In this document: piece after piece, positions 1 to 9,900 of the stretch | Layout of the letters: each line of letters begins with the position of its first letter | How positions within the stretch are numbered: position 1 is the first letter of the stretch | Source: Mojavia pulchra JT2-VF2 | GTDB lineage: Bacteria; Cyanobacteriota; Cyanobacteriia; Cyanobacteriales; Nostocaceae | Assembly: GCA_019359325.1 (NCBI GenBank) | Contig: JAHHHN010000013.1 | Span: forward strand, 62,001-126,000 | Direction of reading: 5' to 3' | Length of the DNA stretch: 64,000 bases | Made by a program: the position numbers and the translations under genes | Notes under the pieces: generated by a model | What the model saw: the letters and a program-made list of their open reading frames with translations, nothing else | Told to the model about the DNA's origin: nothing | The model's database searches: none

Positions 1-275
1 GTCCACAAAGCGCCGTCTGCTAGAATAATTTTCACGATTCCAACGGTATGCCTTATCCGAATAACCTTGTTCCATATTTTTTGCGTACCGTTGGTTTTTA
101 ACCGAATTACCTGGAAGAAAAGACACTCTGATTCCTAAACTTTTTATGATCAAAATCGAGCAAAGACTGTGCTGAGTTAGCCTAGCTTTTGGTCATTTGT
201 CAAAAATCATCAACAAATGACTGATGACTAAAATCTCAAGACAGGAATGCTCTTATATCTATTTTTGCCCAGCTT

Positions 276-608
276 TTATATTGAATTACTACGATACTTT
301 TGCAATTCAGTTCGTAATAGGGCGATTTCTGCTCGCAGTTCATCAATCATGGCTTGTAAGTCAACTGGATCGGTAGTAGCTGACCTAGTGCCTGTGCCTG
401 TGGTAGATTGACCGACATTAGCTGCTTCTGCTGCCCGATTTGCCCGTTCTAAAACTTCATCTGTGAACTGACGCAGCTGCTCTCTAGCTTCAGCATCGAA
501 TTTGCCAAGTTCGCTTAAAGCATCAGTTAAAGCGACCTCTAAGCGATCGTTGACTACTTCTGCTACTGCTCTGCCTACGAAAAAGGCTTGTAAAAGTGGG
601 TTACTCAT
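276..608 (-). CDS. Small conserved cyanobacterial protein (DUF6825-like)
   Basis: This 110-residue protein has no signal peptide or membrane span. The first 60 residues form a probable amphipathic helix region rich in Ala, Glu and Leu. A Thr/Ser-rich linker follows at about residues 68-80, then a C-terminal helical segment with a leucine-heptad look (residues 84-105) that could be a short coiled coil. The N-terminus (MSNPLLQAFFVGRAVAEV) resembles a family I know only as conserved hypothetical proteins of cyanobacteria (DUF6825); the assignment is from memory. It stands alone, with about 290 bases separating it from the ABC-F gene upstream on the same strand. No biochemical role can be given. 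Confidence 0.75.
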   Translation of the reverse strand: MSNPLLQAFFVGRAVAEVVNDRLEVALTDALSELGKFDAEAREQLRQFTDEVLERANRAAEAANVGQSTTGTGTRSATTDPVDLQAMIDELRAEIALLRTELQKYRSNSI

Positions 609-900
609 AAATTTTTGTTACGTCTGTCCGCAAGAGAATTATAACTTGCCCGTATGCTTTGCGGCTTCTGCTTGAGTGTTGGGTTGGTGTGGATTTAGAG
701 ATTTAGTGTTCCACTTTTCTCACATTTTGCGGTGCAATGCATACCTCTATCGGGCTAGTCAATACAATAATTTTTGCAACGATTCTTTCTAAACACTCAA
801 ACAAGTATTTGTCAACTCACTTTAGTATTTCCTTGGGAATAAATTGCTGATAAAATTTTTATGTCTTGGCTCGTTTGCCTAGCACTCTATCTAACACAGA

Positions 901-2514
901 TTATTGATTGTTACATTCCAGTAATTCTTGATAACATTGCTCTGGTGTACTAGGTAAATAAGTTGTTATTTGCAAGGTTTGCTGAGTTAACTTGAAACTT
1001 TGAGTAATGTTGATGCGGCTGAGGAAATCTATATCGTGGGAAATTACCCAAAGCGCACCTTGGTACTCATTGATACCTGCAACTATTTGCTCAACGGTTT
1101 CAATATCCAAGTTATTAGTTGGCTCGTCGAGAATTAACAGATCAATTTCTGAGATAGTGATCATAGCGATCGCCAATCTTGCCAATTCACCTCCACTCAG
1201 CACAGATGCGGTTTTGTGAACATCTTCGTATTTAAATAGAAAGTGTCCTAACTGCTGACGTAACAACTGATAGCTGAGATGGGGATTAGCGGCTTGCATA
1301 TTTTCTAAAATCGTCTGCTGGCGATTTACCAGTTCATAGCTTTGGTCGAGATATACAGCTTTCATCGCTGGTGCAAGCAAAACTTCACCAGACTCCAAAA
1401 CCGCTTGCGTCTTCATCCCTAAAATTGCCTTTGCCAAACTCGATTTACCTGAACCATTAGCGCCGACAGTAGCAATGCAATCGCCAGAGGCGACGTGCAA
1501 CTGTATATTCTGAAGTAAAAGGCGTTCTGGCACCCAAAGATTTGCACCTTGAATATCAATCAGATTTCTGCGCTTGTGACTTTTTTCTTCTAGTTGGATA
1601 CTTGTTGCCTTCGTTGTTTTTACTTTACTATCTGCAAGCTTTTGAGTAGCCTTTGCTACTACTGTCTCATGTTTCTTTTTCGCATTTCCAGCGGATGCTT
1701 CAGCTTTGGTTTTAATCAGTCCGGCTGATGCTCTATCAATACTGCCATCGAGAAATTTTGATCGACCTTGACGGTGAGATTGGGCTGCGCGTTGCTGTTC
1801 TTGCATAGCTGTAGCTTTTGCACGTTTGAGTTCCTTCCTGGCAACTTCATGTGCTTTCAATACCGCATCTAACTCTATTTCCTTTTGTTTTCGATAATCA
1901 GAGAAATTGCCTCCATATACTCTTACTCCCTCAGAAGTGAGTTCCCACGTAACTTGTGTTACCTGATCTAAGAAAAAAGGTTTATGCGAGGCTATGACAA
2001 ATGCGCCAGCGAAATTTAAGAGAAACTGTCTTAAGCTTTCTAGCGCTAGCAGATCCATGTGGTTTGTCGGTTCATCTAGCAGTAGCACATTTGGCTGTTG
2101 AGCTAAAGCGATCGCTAAAAATAGTTTTGTGAGTTCCCCACCGCTTAAATTAGCAATTGGTAGGGATAGATCAAGTGTGGTATGAAATTGTGCCTGCAAA
2201 ATTTCCTCAATTTTCCACCATTCATCAGATACAGTACTCAGAAAATCAAGTAATGTATCTCCTGTGATTTCTTGCCGGATAGTACTAATTTGGGGTAAAT
2301 AGGAAACATTACCCTTACACCATACATAACCAGTGCTGGGGCGAGTTTGACCTGCAAGTATTTGAAGTAGCGTTGATTTTCCTACTCCATTACGACCAAC
2401 TAAAGCAATGCGGTCTCTCATACCAATACTCACCTGAACTTTCTGAAATAAAGTCCTGTTTGATCTGAGTTCGTAACCTAAATCTTCAGCTAATAAAATT
2501 GAATTTTTCTGCAT
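901..2514 (-). CDS. ABC-F family ATPase (duplicated ATP-binding cassettes, no membrane domain)
   Basis: This is a soluble protein with two ABC ATPase cassettes in one chain, the layout of the ABC-F family that acts on ribosomes in translation regulation or antibiotic resistance. The first cassette has Walker A GRNGVGKST, signature LSGGE and Walker B LLLDEPTNH. The second has GANGSGKSS, LSGGEL and LILDEPTNN. Between them lies a long Lys/Ala/Gln-rich charged linker (about residues 225-320), the expected place of the ribosome-probing arm. No transmembrane segments are present. I prefer the ATG at 2514 (MQKNSILLAEDLGY) because the family normally begins just before the first beta strand; an in-frame start at 2547 is possible. 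Whether it is a housekeeping factor or a resistance protein cannot be decided from the sequence. Confidence 0.9.
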   Translation of the reverse strand: MQKNSILLAEDLGYELRSNRTLFQKVQVSIGMRDRIALVGRNGVGKSTLLQILAGQTRPSTGYVWCKGNVSYLPQISTIRQEITGDTLLDFLSTVSDEWWKIEEILQAQFHTTLDLSLPIANLSGGELTKLFLAIALAQQPNVLLLDEPTNHMDLLALESLRQFLLNFAGAFVIASHKPFFLDQVTQVTWELTSEGVRVYGGNFSDYRKQKEIELDAVLKAHEVARKELKRAKATAMQEQQRAAQSHRQGRSKFLDGSIDRASAGLIKTKAEASAGNAKKKHETVVAKATQKLADSKVKTTKATSIQLEEKSHKRRNLIDIQGANLWVPERLLLQNIQLHVASGDCIATVGANGSGKSSLAKAILGMKTQAVLESGEVLLAPAMKAVYLDQSYELVNRQQTILENMQAANPHLSYQLLRQQLGHFLFKYEDVHKTASVLSGGELARLAIAMITISEIDLLILDEPTNNLDIETVEQIVAGINEYQGALWVISHDIDFLSRINITQSFKLTQQTLQITTYLPSTPEQCYQELLECNNQ

Positions 2515-3215
2515 TATCAAGCCTAAATTAGGTGATATAGCGTCCACCTACCCATTCAGTGAAATGCTGGGAATATTTTTGTATAGGACGCCAACATAGG
2601 GAACAGGCAGAACGCCTATCCCGAAATAAAATTGAGAATGTATTGTTGAAAGTTGTTAAATCATTGGCGTGTTTTACACTCAAAAGTAACTCTGCCGCAG
2701 ACCTTCAAAGGGCAGTTAAGTGTAGATAATGAATATTATTAATACTTCAAATCACGAGTGCTTTGGGCGAACTCGCTGATTTCTTAGATATTCTTTTGCT
2801 TTGACATCCGCTGCTTGCCAGCAACGGTTCTCTAATGTTACTTCATGTCAACTAAATTGATTGAGGCGTTGTGAGATTCTAATTCTCTACAGTTTACCAT
2901 AACAGAATTTCAGAAGGCTGCTCAATGTTTAATGAAGTGGCAATATAAATTTATCTGATTCACCCCTAGTTTTCGCAGGCTCAACATCCTGTATAAACCG
3001 GATAGACGAGACGCCTGTAATAAAAGATTAACGAAAACGAGTAAGCGAAGCAAAACCAAGTAAATTATAATACTGAAGTTTACGCCTTTACTGCAAAGAA
3101 AGTATACTAAAACCGAACTGAATAGGTTTTTAGCGTAGATATATTTAATTATGAATATCATTGCAGACTGGACTACAAGACCAAGCTACGGAGATAAATC
3201 ATTAGTTTTAATAGA
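2515..3215. other. Intergenic region, about 700 bases, no supported gene
   Basis: This AT-rich stretch separates the minus-strand ABC-F gene from the plus-strand outer-membrane protein gene, so it should hold both promoters. A 79-codon minus-strand frame at 2922-3161 has a composition typical of noncoding DNA and no ribosome-binding site, so it is not called. I saw no strong terminator or tRNA here. Confidence 0.5.
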
Positions 3216-5666
3216 ATGCGTGTATTAATCACTACTATTTCTACTTTAGCTGCTTTCGCTTTACAGGAATTCAGCCATGAAGCTCAAGCATCTCCTAAAC
3301 TGGCTGAAGCTCTAAATCTACAACCCCAGACAACCATAGCATCTGAGTCCCAAAATTTGCAAAAAAACCTCAACCAGTCTGGTCATGTCTTAAAAAGTGT
3401 AGCTACAGCTTCTAACCTGACTGCTGAGATTTTTACTCCCCGCCTCAAGGAAATAAAAGCTAGTCTAGCCCCAGGCTGGGTAATGCGCTTGCCATCTCAC
3501 ATATCACTCAGCGATAACTGGGAGGGGCAAACTAGCAAATATATTAATGTTTTTTATCTCAGTTCTAGACCAAGTTTAAAAATTAATATTTTTTCCTGTG
3601 AACAACAACAAAGTGGTTGCTTGGTTGGTATTATTACCACAGATTTTCAGGCTAATATAGACACTGAGAAAGAGCTAGAAAAATATCAAAACATCGCAAC
3701 GCCTATTGTTTTGTCTCAAAACATTCAGGGATATTTATTAGAGGGACAAAAGCAAAATCCTAAATCTGAGTTTTCTCATCTGATTTGGCAGCAAGATAAT
3801 CAATTTTATAAAGTTAGTTACAAAACCCAGTCTTACCAAAAGCTGCTAGAAATAGTAAATTCAATGGTTGAGGCTACACCAATTTACAGCACGAATACAT
3901 TAGGTGAAGTCACAACATCAGCAGAGAATTCACGGGAAAACCTTGAAGAATCAACGAAGATTAATTTATTTATACCGAGTCGTCGCCCTGTTTTAACAAC
4001 AGCCGAGCAATTGCGACAAGGGGAAATCTTAACAACTTTGCGTCTACGTCGCTTTTTGACACCAGGGACTGACCTTAGTGAAGGACTCACCGATCAGCCT
4101 ACTATTGGGTTTAGCTGGGGTGTTACTAATAACCTGGAACTCACTCTAGATGCACAGACAGTTGATAATTCTGGCCCCATCCGTCAGGGTAGTTTTAATG
4201 CTCAACGCGTCAATCGAGATGTAAATACTAACAGAAACGCCGGTACAAATTTCTTTCAAGAATTCACTTTACAAGCTAAACAAAGACTTTGGCAGAGTGA
4301 GAATGCTACGCAAGCTTTAAGCGGTGTTTTTGCTGTTTCTGTAGGAAATGGAGGTCGTCCTTTCCAATTTTTTGATAATACTGGTATTGTAGCATCAGGA
4401 AAAAATCAACAAACGGTTTTCTCCCTAGAATTACCTTATACCATCACACCTAATGACAGCTGGCAGTTTACTTTATCGCCCAAGGTAGGTTTTTTACCTG
4501 AAGATAATGCCTTATATCTAAATAGACTTCCTGTACCAAACTCTGGATCTTTTGGTACTACATTTGGGGTAGCAGGAGGTGTGAGTTATAAGCTAAATTC
4601 ACGATTAATATTATGGGGTGATGCTTTTGTACCATTTACAGGCAATAACACAATTAACCGTGATACAGGTTTGCCTAGTCGCACTATTGCTTACAATGCG
4701 GGCTTGAGGTATATAGTTAATCCCCGGTTGTCTACAGATTTATTTGTTTCTAATACTTTAGGTAATACAGGGCCTTTGTCTATAGTGGCAGATAGAGAGT
4801 ACACTGCCTTAGGCTTTGGTGTGACTTTTTTACCTGGTATTACCAGCGCCAACCGCCGCTATCCCGAACATTTTCGTCCAACCCAGCAACCACCTCCAAC
4901 TACATACGCTGGATTTAGCAACTTGGATGGAGGTACAGTTCCCCAGAATCAATTATTACTAAGTTTACAAGGAGGAGGGCAGGGAATATTATCTAGCATT
5001 CGCTACGGACTGCTAGATGATTTAGAAATTGGTGCTTTTCTCGACTATGTTCCCGGTACTATAGATGAGTCGTTATTTGGGTTCAGCGGTAAGATTCGCT
5101 TTTTGCATCAAGCAGACGGTGATCCATTTACCTTAAGTGTTGCAGGCACAATAGCACGGGCAAACAACCCTTTTATTAACTTTATTGAAAATAATCGCAA
5201 TAGATTTCAAGAACTAGGATTGCAAAAGGCTGGGTTTGCTTTTAGCAACGAGAAATACGAACAAGGAGAATTATTCGTTGTCACTCTCTCTACTCCCATC
5301 CACTATCAATTTCAAGGTGGAAGTGCGGCTTGGCTAACTCCTATTTTGGGATTTGTACAACGTAGAGGATTAGAAATTGCTGGGTTCAACATTGGCGGAT
5401 CAGTTCCTCTGGCTCAAAACTTGTCTGCGATCGCAGAGGTTGGTTTAGACTTAGCAGATAAAGGTAACGGCTTTATTGGCAACCAGCGTGAGACAATTAT
5501 CCCCTGGACTGTAGGTTTACGTTGGCATCCTGGTTTGTTTTCTGGTCTGCAATTAGAAGCATACGCCACAAACCGGCTTGGTTCCAGTCCTTTTGATAGC
5601 CTGAGAGTCAAAGCTGATAATGAAACAACAGTAGGTGTTGGATTACTGTTACCACTTCAGTTCTAA
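3216..5666 (+). CDS. Exported outer-membrane beta-barrel-type protein, function unknown
   Basis: This 816-residue protein starts with a signal-peptide-like segment (Arg at position 2, hydrophobic stretch, AQAS near residue 27). A periplasmic-looking N-terminal part (about 30-260) follows; it contains a Cys pair (ScEQQQSGC) and a PsbP/DUF1795-like flavour that I cannot prove. From about residue 270 the sequence alternates polar and hydrophobic residues with many Gly, Asn and Thr and repeated GVT/GLRY strands, as in outer-membrane barrels. The last residue is Phe (LLLPLQF), matching the C-terminal signal recognised by the BAM machinery. No partner genes are adjacent. It is probably a large surface or channel protein; substrate and role are unknown. 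Confidence 0.75.
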   Translation: MRVLITTISTLAAFALQEFSHEAQASPKLAEALNLQPQTTIASESQNLQKNLNQSGHVLKSVATASNLTAEIFTPRLKEIKASLAPGWVMRLPSHISLSDNWEGQTSKYINVFYLSSRPSLKINIFSCEQQQSGCLVGIITTDFQANIDTEKELEKYQNIATPIVLSQNIQGYLLEGQKQNPKSEFSHLIWQQDNQFYKVSYKTQSYQKLLEIVNSMVEATPIYSTNTLGEVTTSAENSRENLEESTKINLFIPSRRPVLTTAEQLRQGEILTTLRLRRFLTPGTDLSEGLTDQPTIGFSWGVTNNLELTLDAQTVDNSGPIRQGSFNAQRVNRDVNTNRNAGTNFFQEFTLQAKQRLWQSENATQALSGVFAVSVGNGGRPFQFFDNTGIVASGKNQQTVFSLELPYTITPNDSWQFTLSPKVGFLPEDNALYLNRLPVPNSGSFGTTFGVAGGVSYKLNSRLILWGDAFVPFTGNNTINRDTGLPSRTIAYNAGLRYIVNPRLSTDLFVSNTLGNTGPLSIVADREYTALGFGVTFLPGITSANRRYPEHFRPTQQPPPTTYAGFSNLDGGTVPQNQLLLSLQGGGQGILSSIRYGLLDDLEIGAFLDYVPGTIDESLFGFSGKIRFLHQADGDPFTLSVAGTIARANNPFINFIENNRNRFQELGLQKAGFAFSNEKYEQGELFVVTLSTPIHYQFQGGSAAWLTPILGFVQRRGLEIAGFNIGGSVPLAQNLSAIAEVGLDLADKGNGFIGNQRETIIPWTVGLRWHPGLFSGLQLEAYATNRLGSSPFDSLRVKADNETTVGVGLLLPLQF

Positions 5667-6116
5667 TTAGAGAATATTACCTCTTTATTATCGAGATTTG
5701 CATCATGCGATCGCTAGATTGCACATATTTTGCATTTCCAGGACGCAACAATAGCGCCATTTCGTCATTGCGACCATAAGTAAGAAATGCCTTCTACTGT
5801 CGGAGTACGGCAACTCCTCCGGGGAACGCAAAGCCTTGTTTTTCGTTGCAAATACGTAAGTTTTAATTTATTGACAAATATTTTTAGGAAACTTTCTCGG
5901 AATCGCCATTTTTACTTTTGTAGCTTTGTCCATAGCAACAACAAAGTCAACAAATGCACATTGGCATTGCAGATGCTCTTAAGAAAAAATTCCATGCTAC
6001 CTGTATTTTGCAGGGCAAAAAAATGAACTAAGTAGTAATTGAGCTAATCGAGCAATGGTTAGACAATAACGAATCTAATTCAAGAATTAAATAAAACATT
6101 AAGGAGTATAACCTAC
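5667..6116. other. Intergenic region with Nostoc-type dispersed repeat fragments
   Basis: About 450 bases without a supported gene. Around 5750-5845 it carries words seen in dispersed cyanobacterial intergenic repeats (a 'gtcattgcga' motif and a 'cggagtacggcaactcctccg' type palindrome). A 79-codon frame at 5787 runs through this repeat and has no ribosome-binding site. The last 20 bases hold the AAGGAG ribosome-binding site of the next gene. Confidence 0.45.
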
Positions 6117-6677
6117 ATGAGTGATGACACCAAACAGTCCAATAATTTCTGGACTACCTTTCCAGGAATTCTTACAGGACTTGCTGCCGTAATTACAGCC
6201 GTAGCTGGTTCAGCAGGATTAATTAATGCTGTTAAACCTACGAATCCGGCAACAAATCCTACTGTTGAAACTGTCAAAACTAAAGTTTTAGATGTTTATG
6301 CTGACTCTATGCAAGGCACTGAATTTACTAATAAGCAAGATAAAAGTTTACAGATAAAATTTAAAGCTGATGGTAAATGGCAGGCTATTCCTGAAGGTTA
6401 TACTGGTGCTGGAATTCCTGAGCATGCCAAGGGTTATATTTCAGCCAAAGGCGATCCTGATTTTCTATCTAATACCACACAGTGTAGTAGATTTCCTCTT
6501 GGAGCCTTAGTAGTTAAGAGTGATGGGAGTAAATGTATAGCTTATGGTGAGGAAGGTTCATTCGAGCTAGGGCCAAAAGAAACTGTTTATTTTTTAATGA
6601 ATGATGTTCCCAATCGTCAGCTTTACGATGACAATAAGGGTTCTTTAAAAGTTAATTTATCGATATCGAATGACTGA
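6117..6677 (+). CDS. Membrane-anchored protein with LecA/PA-IL-like domain
   Basis: This 186-residue protein has an excellent ribosome-binding site (AAGGAG about 8 bases before ATG). Residues 13-36 form a hydrophobic Ala/Gly-rich helix after a short polar N-terminus, so it is probably a single-span protein with the C-terminal domain outside the cytoplasm. From about residue 55 to the end the sequence resembles the galactophilic lectin LecA (PA-IL) fold: a Trp strand, a GALVVK strand, a Gly-rich turn, then a YFLMNDVP segment followed by an Asp/Asn loop (YDDNKGSLKVNL), where LecA has IYNDVP and an NNSGSFSVNI ending. In LecA that region binds calcium and galactose. The resemblance is my alignment by eye. 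The two cysteines (about 121 and 141) could form a disulfide. It stands alone. Confidence 0.7.
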   Translation: MSDDTKQSNNFWTTFPGILTGLAAVITAVAGSAGLINAVKPTNPATNPTVETVKTKVLDVYADSMQGTEFTNKQDKSLQIKFKADGKWQAIPEGYTGAGIPEHAKGYISAKGDPDFLSNTTQCSRFPLGALVVKSDGSKCIAYGEEGSFELGPKETVYFLMNDVPNRQLYDDNKGSLKVNLSISND

Positions 6678-7003
6678 GAAAGTTACGTCCAAAGTAGTTA
6701 AGTATTGATTTCCTCAAAACCACTTTATATCTCTAACTCTTTAACTTGCTAGCTTCAATTTATATTTCTGCTCATTTCAAGCTATTAGTTAGCGATATCT
6801 TGAAATGAGCGGAAACGCGAATCATTAAGTATTTACTGAAAGACAAGCCGAAATTTATTCTGCCCCAACTTGAAAATTCACCCCTGCATAAATTTCACTG
6901 AAGGAAATTTGAATTTTTTTCACGCAGAGGAGGACACTGTGCCCTTGCGGTTCCACGGCTTGAAGCAAGTGTCCGTCGCGTGGAGGCGCACAAAGGAGAG
7001 GAT
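6678..7003. other. Intergenic region between convergent genes
   Basis: About 325 bases with the hairpin at 6765-6815. From about 6922 to 6995 there is a dispersed-repeat-like stretch with 'cacgcagagg', 'ttgcggttccacgg' and 'cgcgtggaggcg' words, typical of repeats scattered in Nostocales genomes. No gene is seen. Confidence 0.45.
6765..6815. repeat. Long inverted repeat / hairpin downstream of the lectin-like gene
   Basis: A perfect 12-base inverted repeat (GCTCATTTCAAG at 6770-6781, CTTGAAATGAGC at 6799-6810) extends to 17 pairs with one G-T wobble across 6765-6815; the loop is 17 bases. No T-run follows, so it is not a canonical intrinsic terminator, but it lies between convergent genes and could protect or end transcripts. 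Confidence 0.6.
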
Positions 7004-9715
7004 TTATTGAGGGTAATTCTTGGTTAAAAATTCTTGGGCTTCGGTTTTATTTGTAATTACACTATCTAAGGTGGCGGTTAGTAAATTATCGAGGATTTGA
7101 CGATATTGTGGGCCGGGTTTGTAGCCGAGTTTTTTTAAGTCGTTACCATTGATAATTGGTTGAACATTAGCCCAAACTGTTAAATAATGCCAAATCTGCC
7201 GTCGGTGCGATCGCGGGCTTTGCAAAGCGATTAAAATCAGGGTTGGTAAATCATACTGTCGCAGCAAATTGACTACCTGACTGGGGCGTTTAAAATTCGA
7301 TAATGAAGCTGTTATCTCAGCTTTTATTTCAGCTAAATTCTTCAATCTGCTAATGCTATCCTCTTGCATTTGCAGATTTTTCGCTACTTTCTCTCGATAT
7401 TCTGGCGATATGTGGGCGATTAATGTTTCTAAGCGCATTTGCCAGTTAATTAAGGTTTCTTGGCGGTCAAATCGTCGCAAACAGCGCTCTAATAAGCGTA
7501 GTTGCCGTAAAATTTCTGTATCTAGCTTGAGGGTGGGATGAATACACTGCAATGCCTCCAACTTATCGAGTAACTGTAAAGCGGGTTGCCAGTAAGGAGC
7601 TTCCAAGATTTGTTTCAATTCTGCTTTCAGGCGAGTTTGCAAGGCTGGGGTTCTGCTATTTTCTTGTGCAGTGCGATCGTAAACGCCACTGTTGATGGCA
7701 TAACGGATATAGTCTTCGGTTTGCGGTTCAATCTGAAATCCGAAACGCACGGCGAAGCGCACGCCACGATAAATCCGGGTGGGATCTTCGATAAAGCTGT
7801 TAGAGTGTAAAACCCGAATTTGCTTTGCCTGTAAATCTAGTAAGCCACCAAAGAAATCAAGTAATTCACCAGCACGGGGGTAAGTAAGCCGCAGTGCCAT
7901 GGCGTTGATCGTAAAATCTCGACGATATAAATCTTGACGAATGGAACTAGCCTCGACTTCTGGATTCGCCGCCGGATAAGGATAAAATTCTGTTCTAGCA
8001 GTGGCAATATCTACCCATAAAGAATCTAATTCTGGGTCTTTATGCCATAGCAAGGCAGCAGTTTGAAAAGCCCCGTGGATTTCTAAGCGAGCTTCTGGGT
8101 AAAGTTGTTGTAGTGCCTTTGCCAGTTCTACACCAGCACCAACATCTGCCGCTTTATGGAAGCCATCGACTACAAGATCAATATCTTTGATTATTAAAGT
8201 GCCTGCTGCTTCCTCAGCTAATAGCAAGTCCCGCACAGCACCGCCAACCAGATAAAGATGCCAACCCCGTTTTTCTGCCTCTTGTGATGCTTTGGTCAGC
8301 AACTGCCACAATTGAGGAGTCAGGCGATTTTGCAAATCAGTGTTTAGTCCTGAGTGCTGTGTCCTGAGTAAAGGTTGAGATTCAGAACTCAAGGCTTGGA
8401 ACTCAGCACTGTTTTGATGTAGCTCCCGTAATACATCAGTGCGAGTCACAATCCCTACTAACTGCCCATTTTCCAATACTGGCAAACGCCCAATATCATA
8501 AGTCACCATCAGTGCTTCAATTTGTGGCAGTGTTGTATCCGGTGTGATTGTTCTGATGTTTGTTGTCATGTAGCCCTTGACTGGCGCATGACTAAACCCG
8601 TGGTGTAAAGCGATATCAAGATCCCGGCGTGAAATAATCCCTAGCAGTTGCCCTTGGGCATCGACTACAGATAAACCAGAGTGCCCATAGCGCAATAAAA
8701 TGCGCTGTGCTTCTATAATTGTGGTTTCTGGGCGGATTGTGCGGACTGGCGAGGACATCAAGTCTCTAGCTATGGGGGGATGGGGAATAGTAGCTTTGAA
8801 CTCGTTCTGGAGTTGTTTTAATATTGCTTGTGAATCTACTCCACGTAAATTCAACGATGCTGCTTGCGAATGACCACCACCGCCTAGAGGCTGAAATAAT
8901 TGGTTGAGATTTGTACCCGGAATCTGCGATCGCCCAATTACTGTTAAACGTGAATCATCTTCTCCCAAAGGATATTCATTTGCCAACAGTAAAGCATCTA
9001 TTTCTGTTAGCTCCACCAGTTGGGACGCTAAACTCGATAAACCTGGGACAAATTCATTCGTTTTTAAAGTTACTGAAGCAATAGTATATCCACGCAAGCA
9101 GAGATAATCTAATTTATCTAAAGCCTCGGTTAATAGTTGTTGCAATTGGGGCGATAAACCAGGGTCAATGTAAGTAGAAATCACTGACAAACTGGTTCCT
9201 TGTTGCATTAACCAAGCCAAGGCCAAAGCATCCCGTGGTGTCGCCTGCTCATATGTCAGCGAGCCAGTATCAACATGAATACCTAAAGCCATCACCGTGG
9301 CTTCCGCTGGAGAAAGAGAGATTTGGCATTGTTGTAATTGCTCCACCATTAAGGTTGTAGCGGCTCCCACTGGGGCAATATAAGATTGCGTCGCCGGAAT
9401 ATTCCCCTGTTGCCCTACGTGATGGTCATAAACTGTAATTTCCTGAATATTGGGTAAATCTAACCACTCAGCAGCCTTACCCAAGCGATCGCGCTGTTGC
9501 GTATCCACCACACTCAGAGAACGAATTTTTTCTGGATTAACTGAACGCCGTTCAATTAAGGGATACTCATCCCGATGCAACGCCAAAAAATCCTTTACAG
9601 CTGGGTGAGAGCCGCCAGTTAGCACAATCTTGCTCCCTGGTAGTAACCTCGTCAGCCCTACTGCTGCTCCAAGTGCGTCAAAATCAGCTGTGGTGTGGCA
9701 AAGAATTAAGTCCAT
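7004..9715 (-). CDS. tRNA nucleotidyltransferase/poly(A) polymerase with DHH and CBS domains
   Basis: This is a large multidomain enzyme for tRNA 3'-end CCA (or A-) addition. Residues 1-190 are a DHH phosphoesterase domain (HTTADFDALGAAVGL, YDHHVG). About 210-310 is DHHA1 with GGGGHSQAAS. About 315-440 is a pair of CBS domains. A linker follows at about 440-465, then the nucleotidyltransferase head (LVGGAVRDLLL and the metal-binding KDIDLVVDG, Asp-x-Asp), then an RRDFTINAMAL block and an RNA-binding C-terminus. This architecture is known in cyanobacteria and some other bacteria. I use ATG at 9715 (MDLILCH); a TTG three codons upstream is possible. Whether it adds CC, A or CCA is not readable here. 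The CBS-head linker overlaps repeat-like DNA (see findings). Confidence 0.92.
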   Translation of the reverse strand: MDLILCHTTADFDALGAAVGLTRLLPGSKIVLTGGSHPAVKDFLALHRDEYPLIERRSVNPEKIRSLSVVDTQQRDRLGKAAEWLDLPNIQEITVYDHHVGQQGNIPATQSYIAPVGAATTLMVEQLQQCQISLSPAEATVMALGIHVDTGSLTYEQATPRDALALAWLMQQGTSLSVISTYIDPGLSPQLQQLLTEALDKLDYLCLRGYTIASVTLKTNEFVPGLSSLASQLVELTEIDALLLANEYPLGEDDSRLTVIGRSQIPGTNLNQLFQPLGGGGHSQAASLNLRGVDSQAILKQLQNEFKATIPHPPIARDLMSSPVRTIRPETTIIEAQRILLRYGHSGLSVVDAQGQLLGIISRRDLDIALHHGFSHAPVKGYMTTNIRTITPDTTLPQIEALMVTYDIGRLPVLENGQLVGIVTRTDVLRELHQNSAEFQALSSESQPLLRTQHSGLNTDLQNRLTPQLWQLLTKASQEAEKRGWHLYLVGGAVRDLLLAEEAAGTLIIKDIDLVVDGFHKAADVGAGVELAKALQQLYPEARLEIHGAFQTAALLWHKDPELDSLWVDIATARTEFYPYPAANPEVEASSIRQDLYRRDFTINAMALRLTYPRAGELLDFFGGLLDLQAKQIRVLHSNSFIEDPTRIYRGVRFAVRFGFQIEPQTEDYIRYAINSGVYDRTAQENSRTPALQTRLKAELKQILEAPYWQPALQLLDKLEALQCIHPTLKLDTEILRQLRLLERCLRRFDRQETLINWQMRLETLIAHISPEYREKVAKNLQMQEDSISRLKNLAEIKAEITASLSNFKRPSQVVNLLRQYDLPTLILIALQSPRSHRRQIWHYLTVWANVQPIINGNDLKKLGYKPGPQYRQILDNLLTATLDSVITNKTEAQEFLTKNYPQ

Positions 9716-9900
9716 AGTTGTCAATAGTCAGTGGTCAGTAATCGGTAGTCAGCAGTCAAACCAAACAACTGACAACTGAATATCTAACTAATGACTATAG
9801 TGACGCAATTTCTGCTAGCTTAACAATTAAGGAAAAAATGTCAGTGTTACCCTGTACGATATTCTATCTTTAGTATTTCGCTGTCTTGGGAGAAGCCAAA

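Noticed and set aside
2922-3161. 79-codon minus-strand frame
   Set aside because: AT-rich, no ribosome-binding site, no family resemblance, lies in a promoter gap.
5787-6026. 79-codon plus-strand frame
   Set aside because: Starts inside a dispersed repeat and has random composition.
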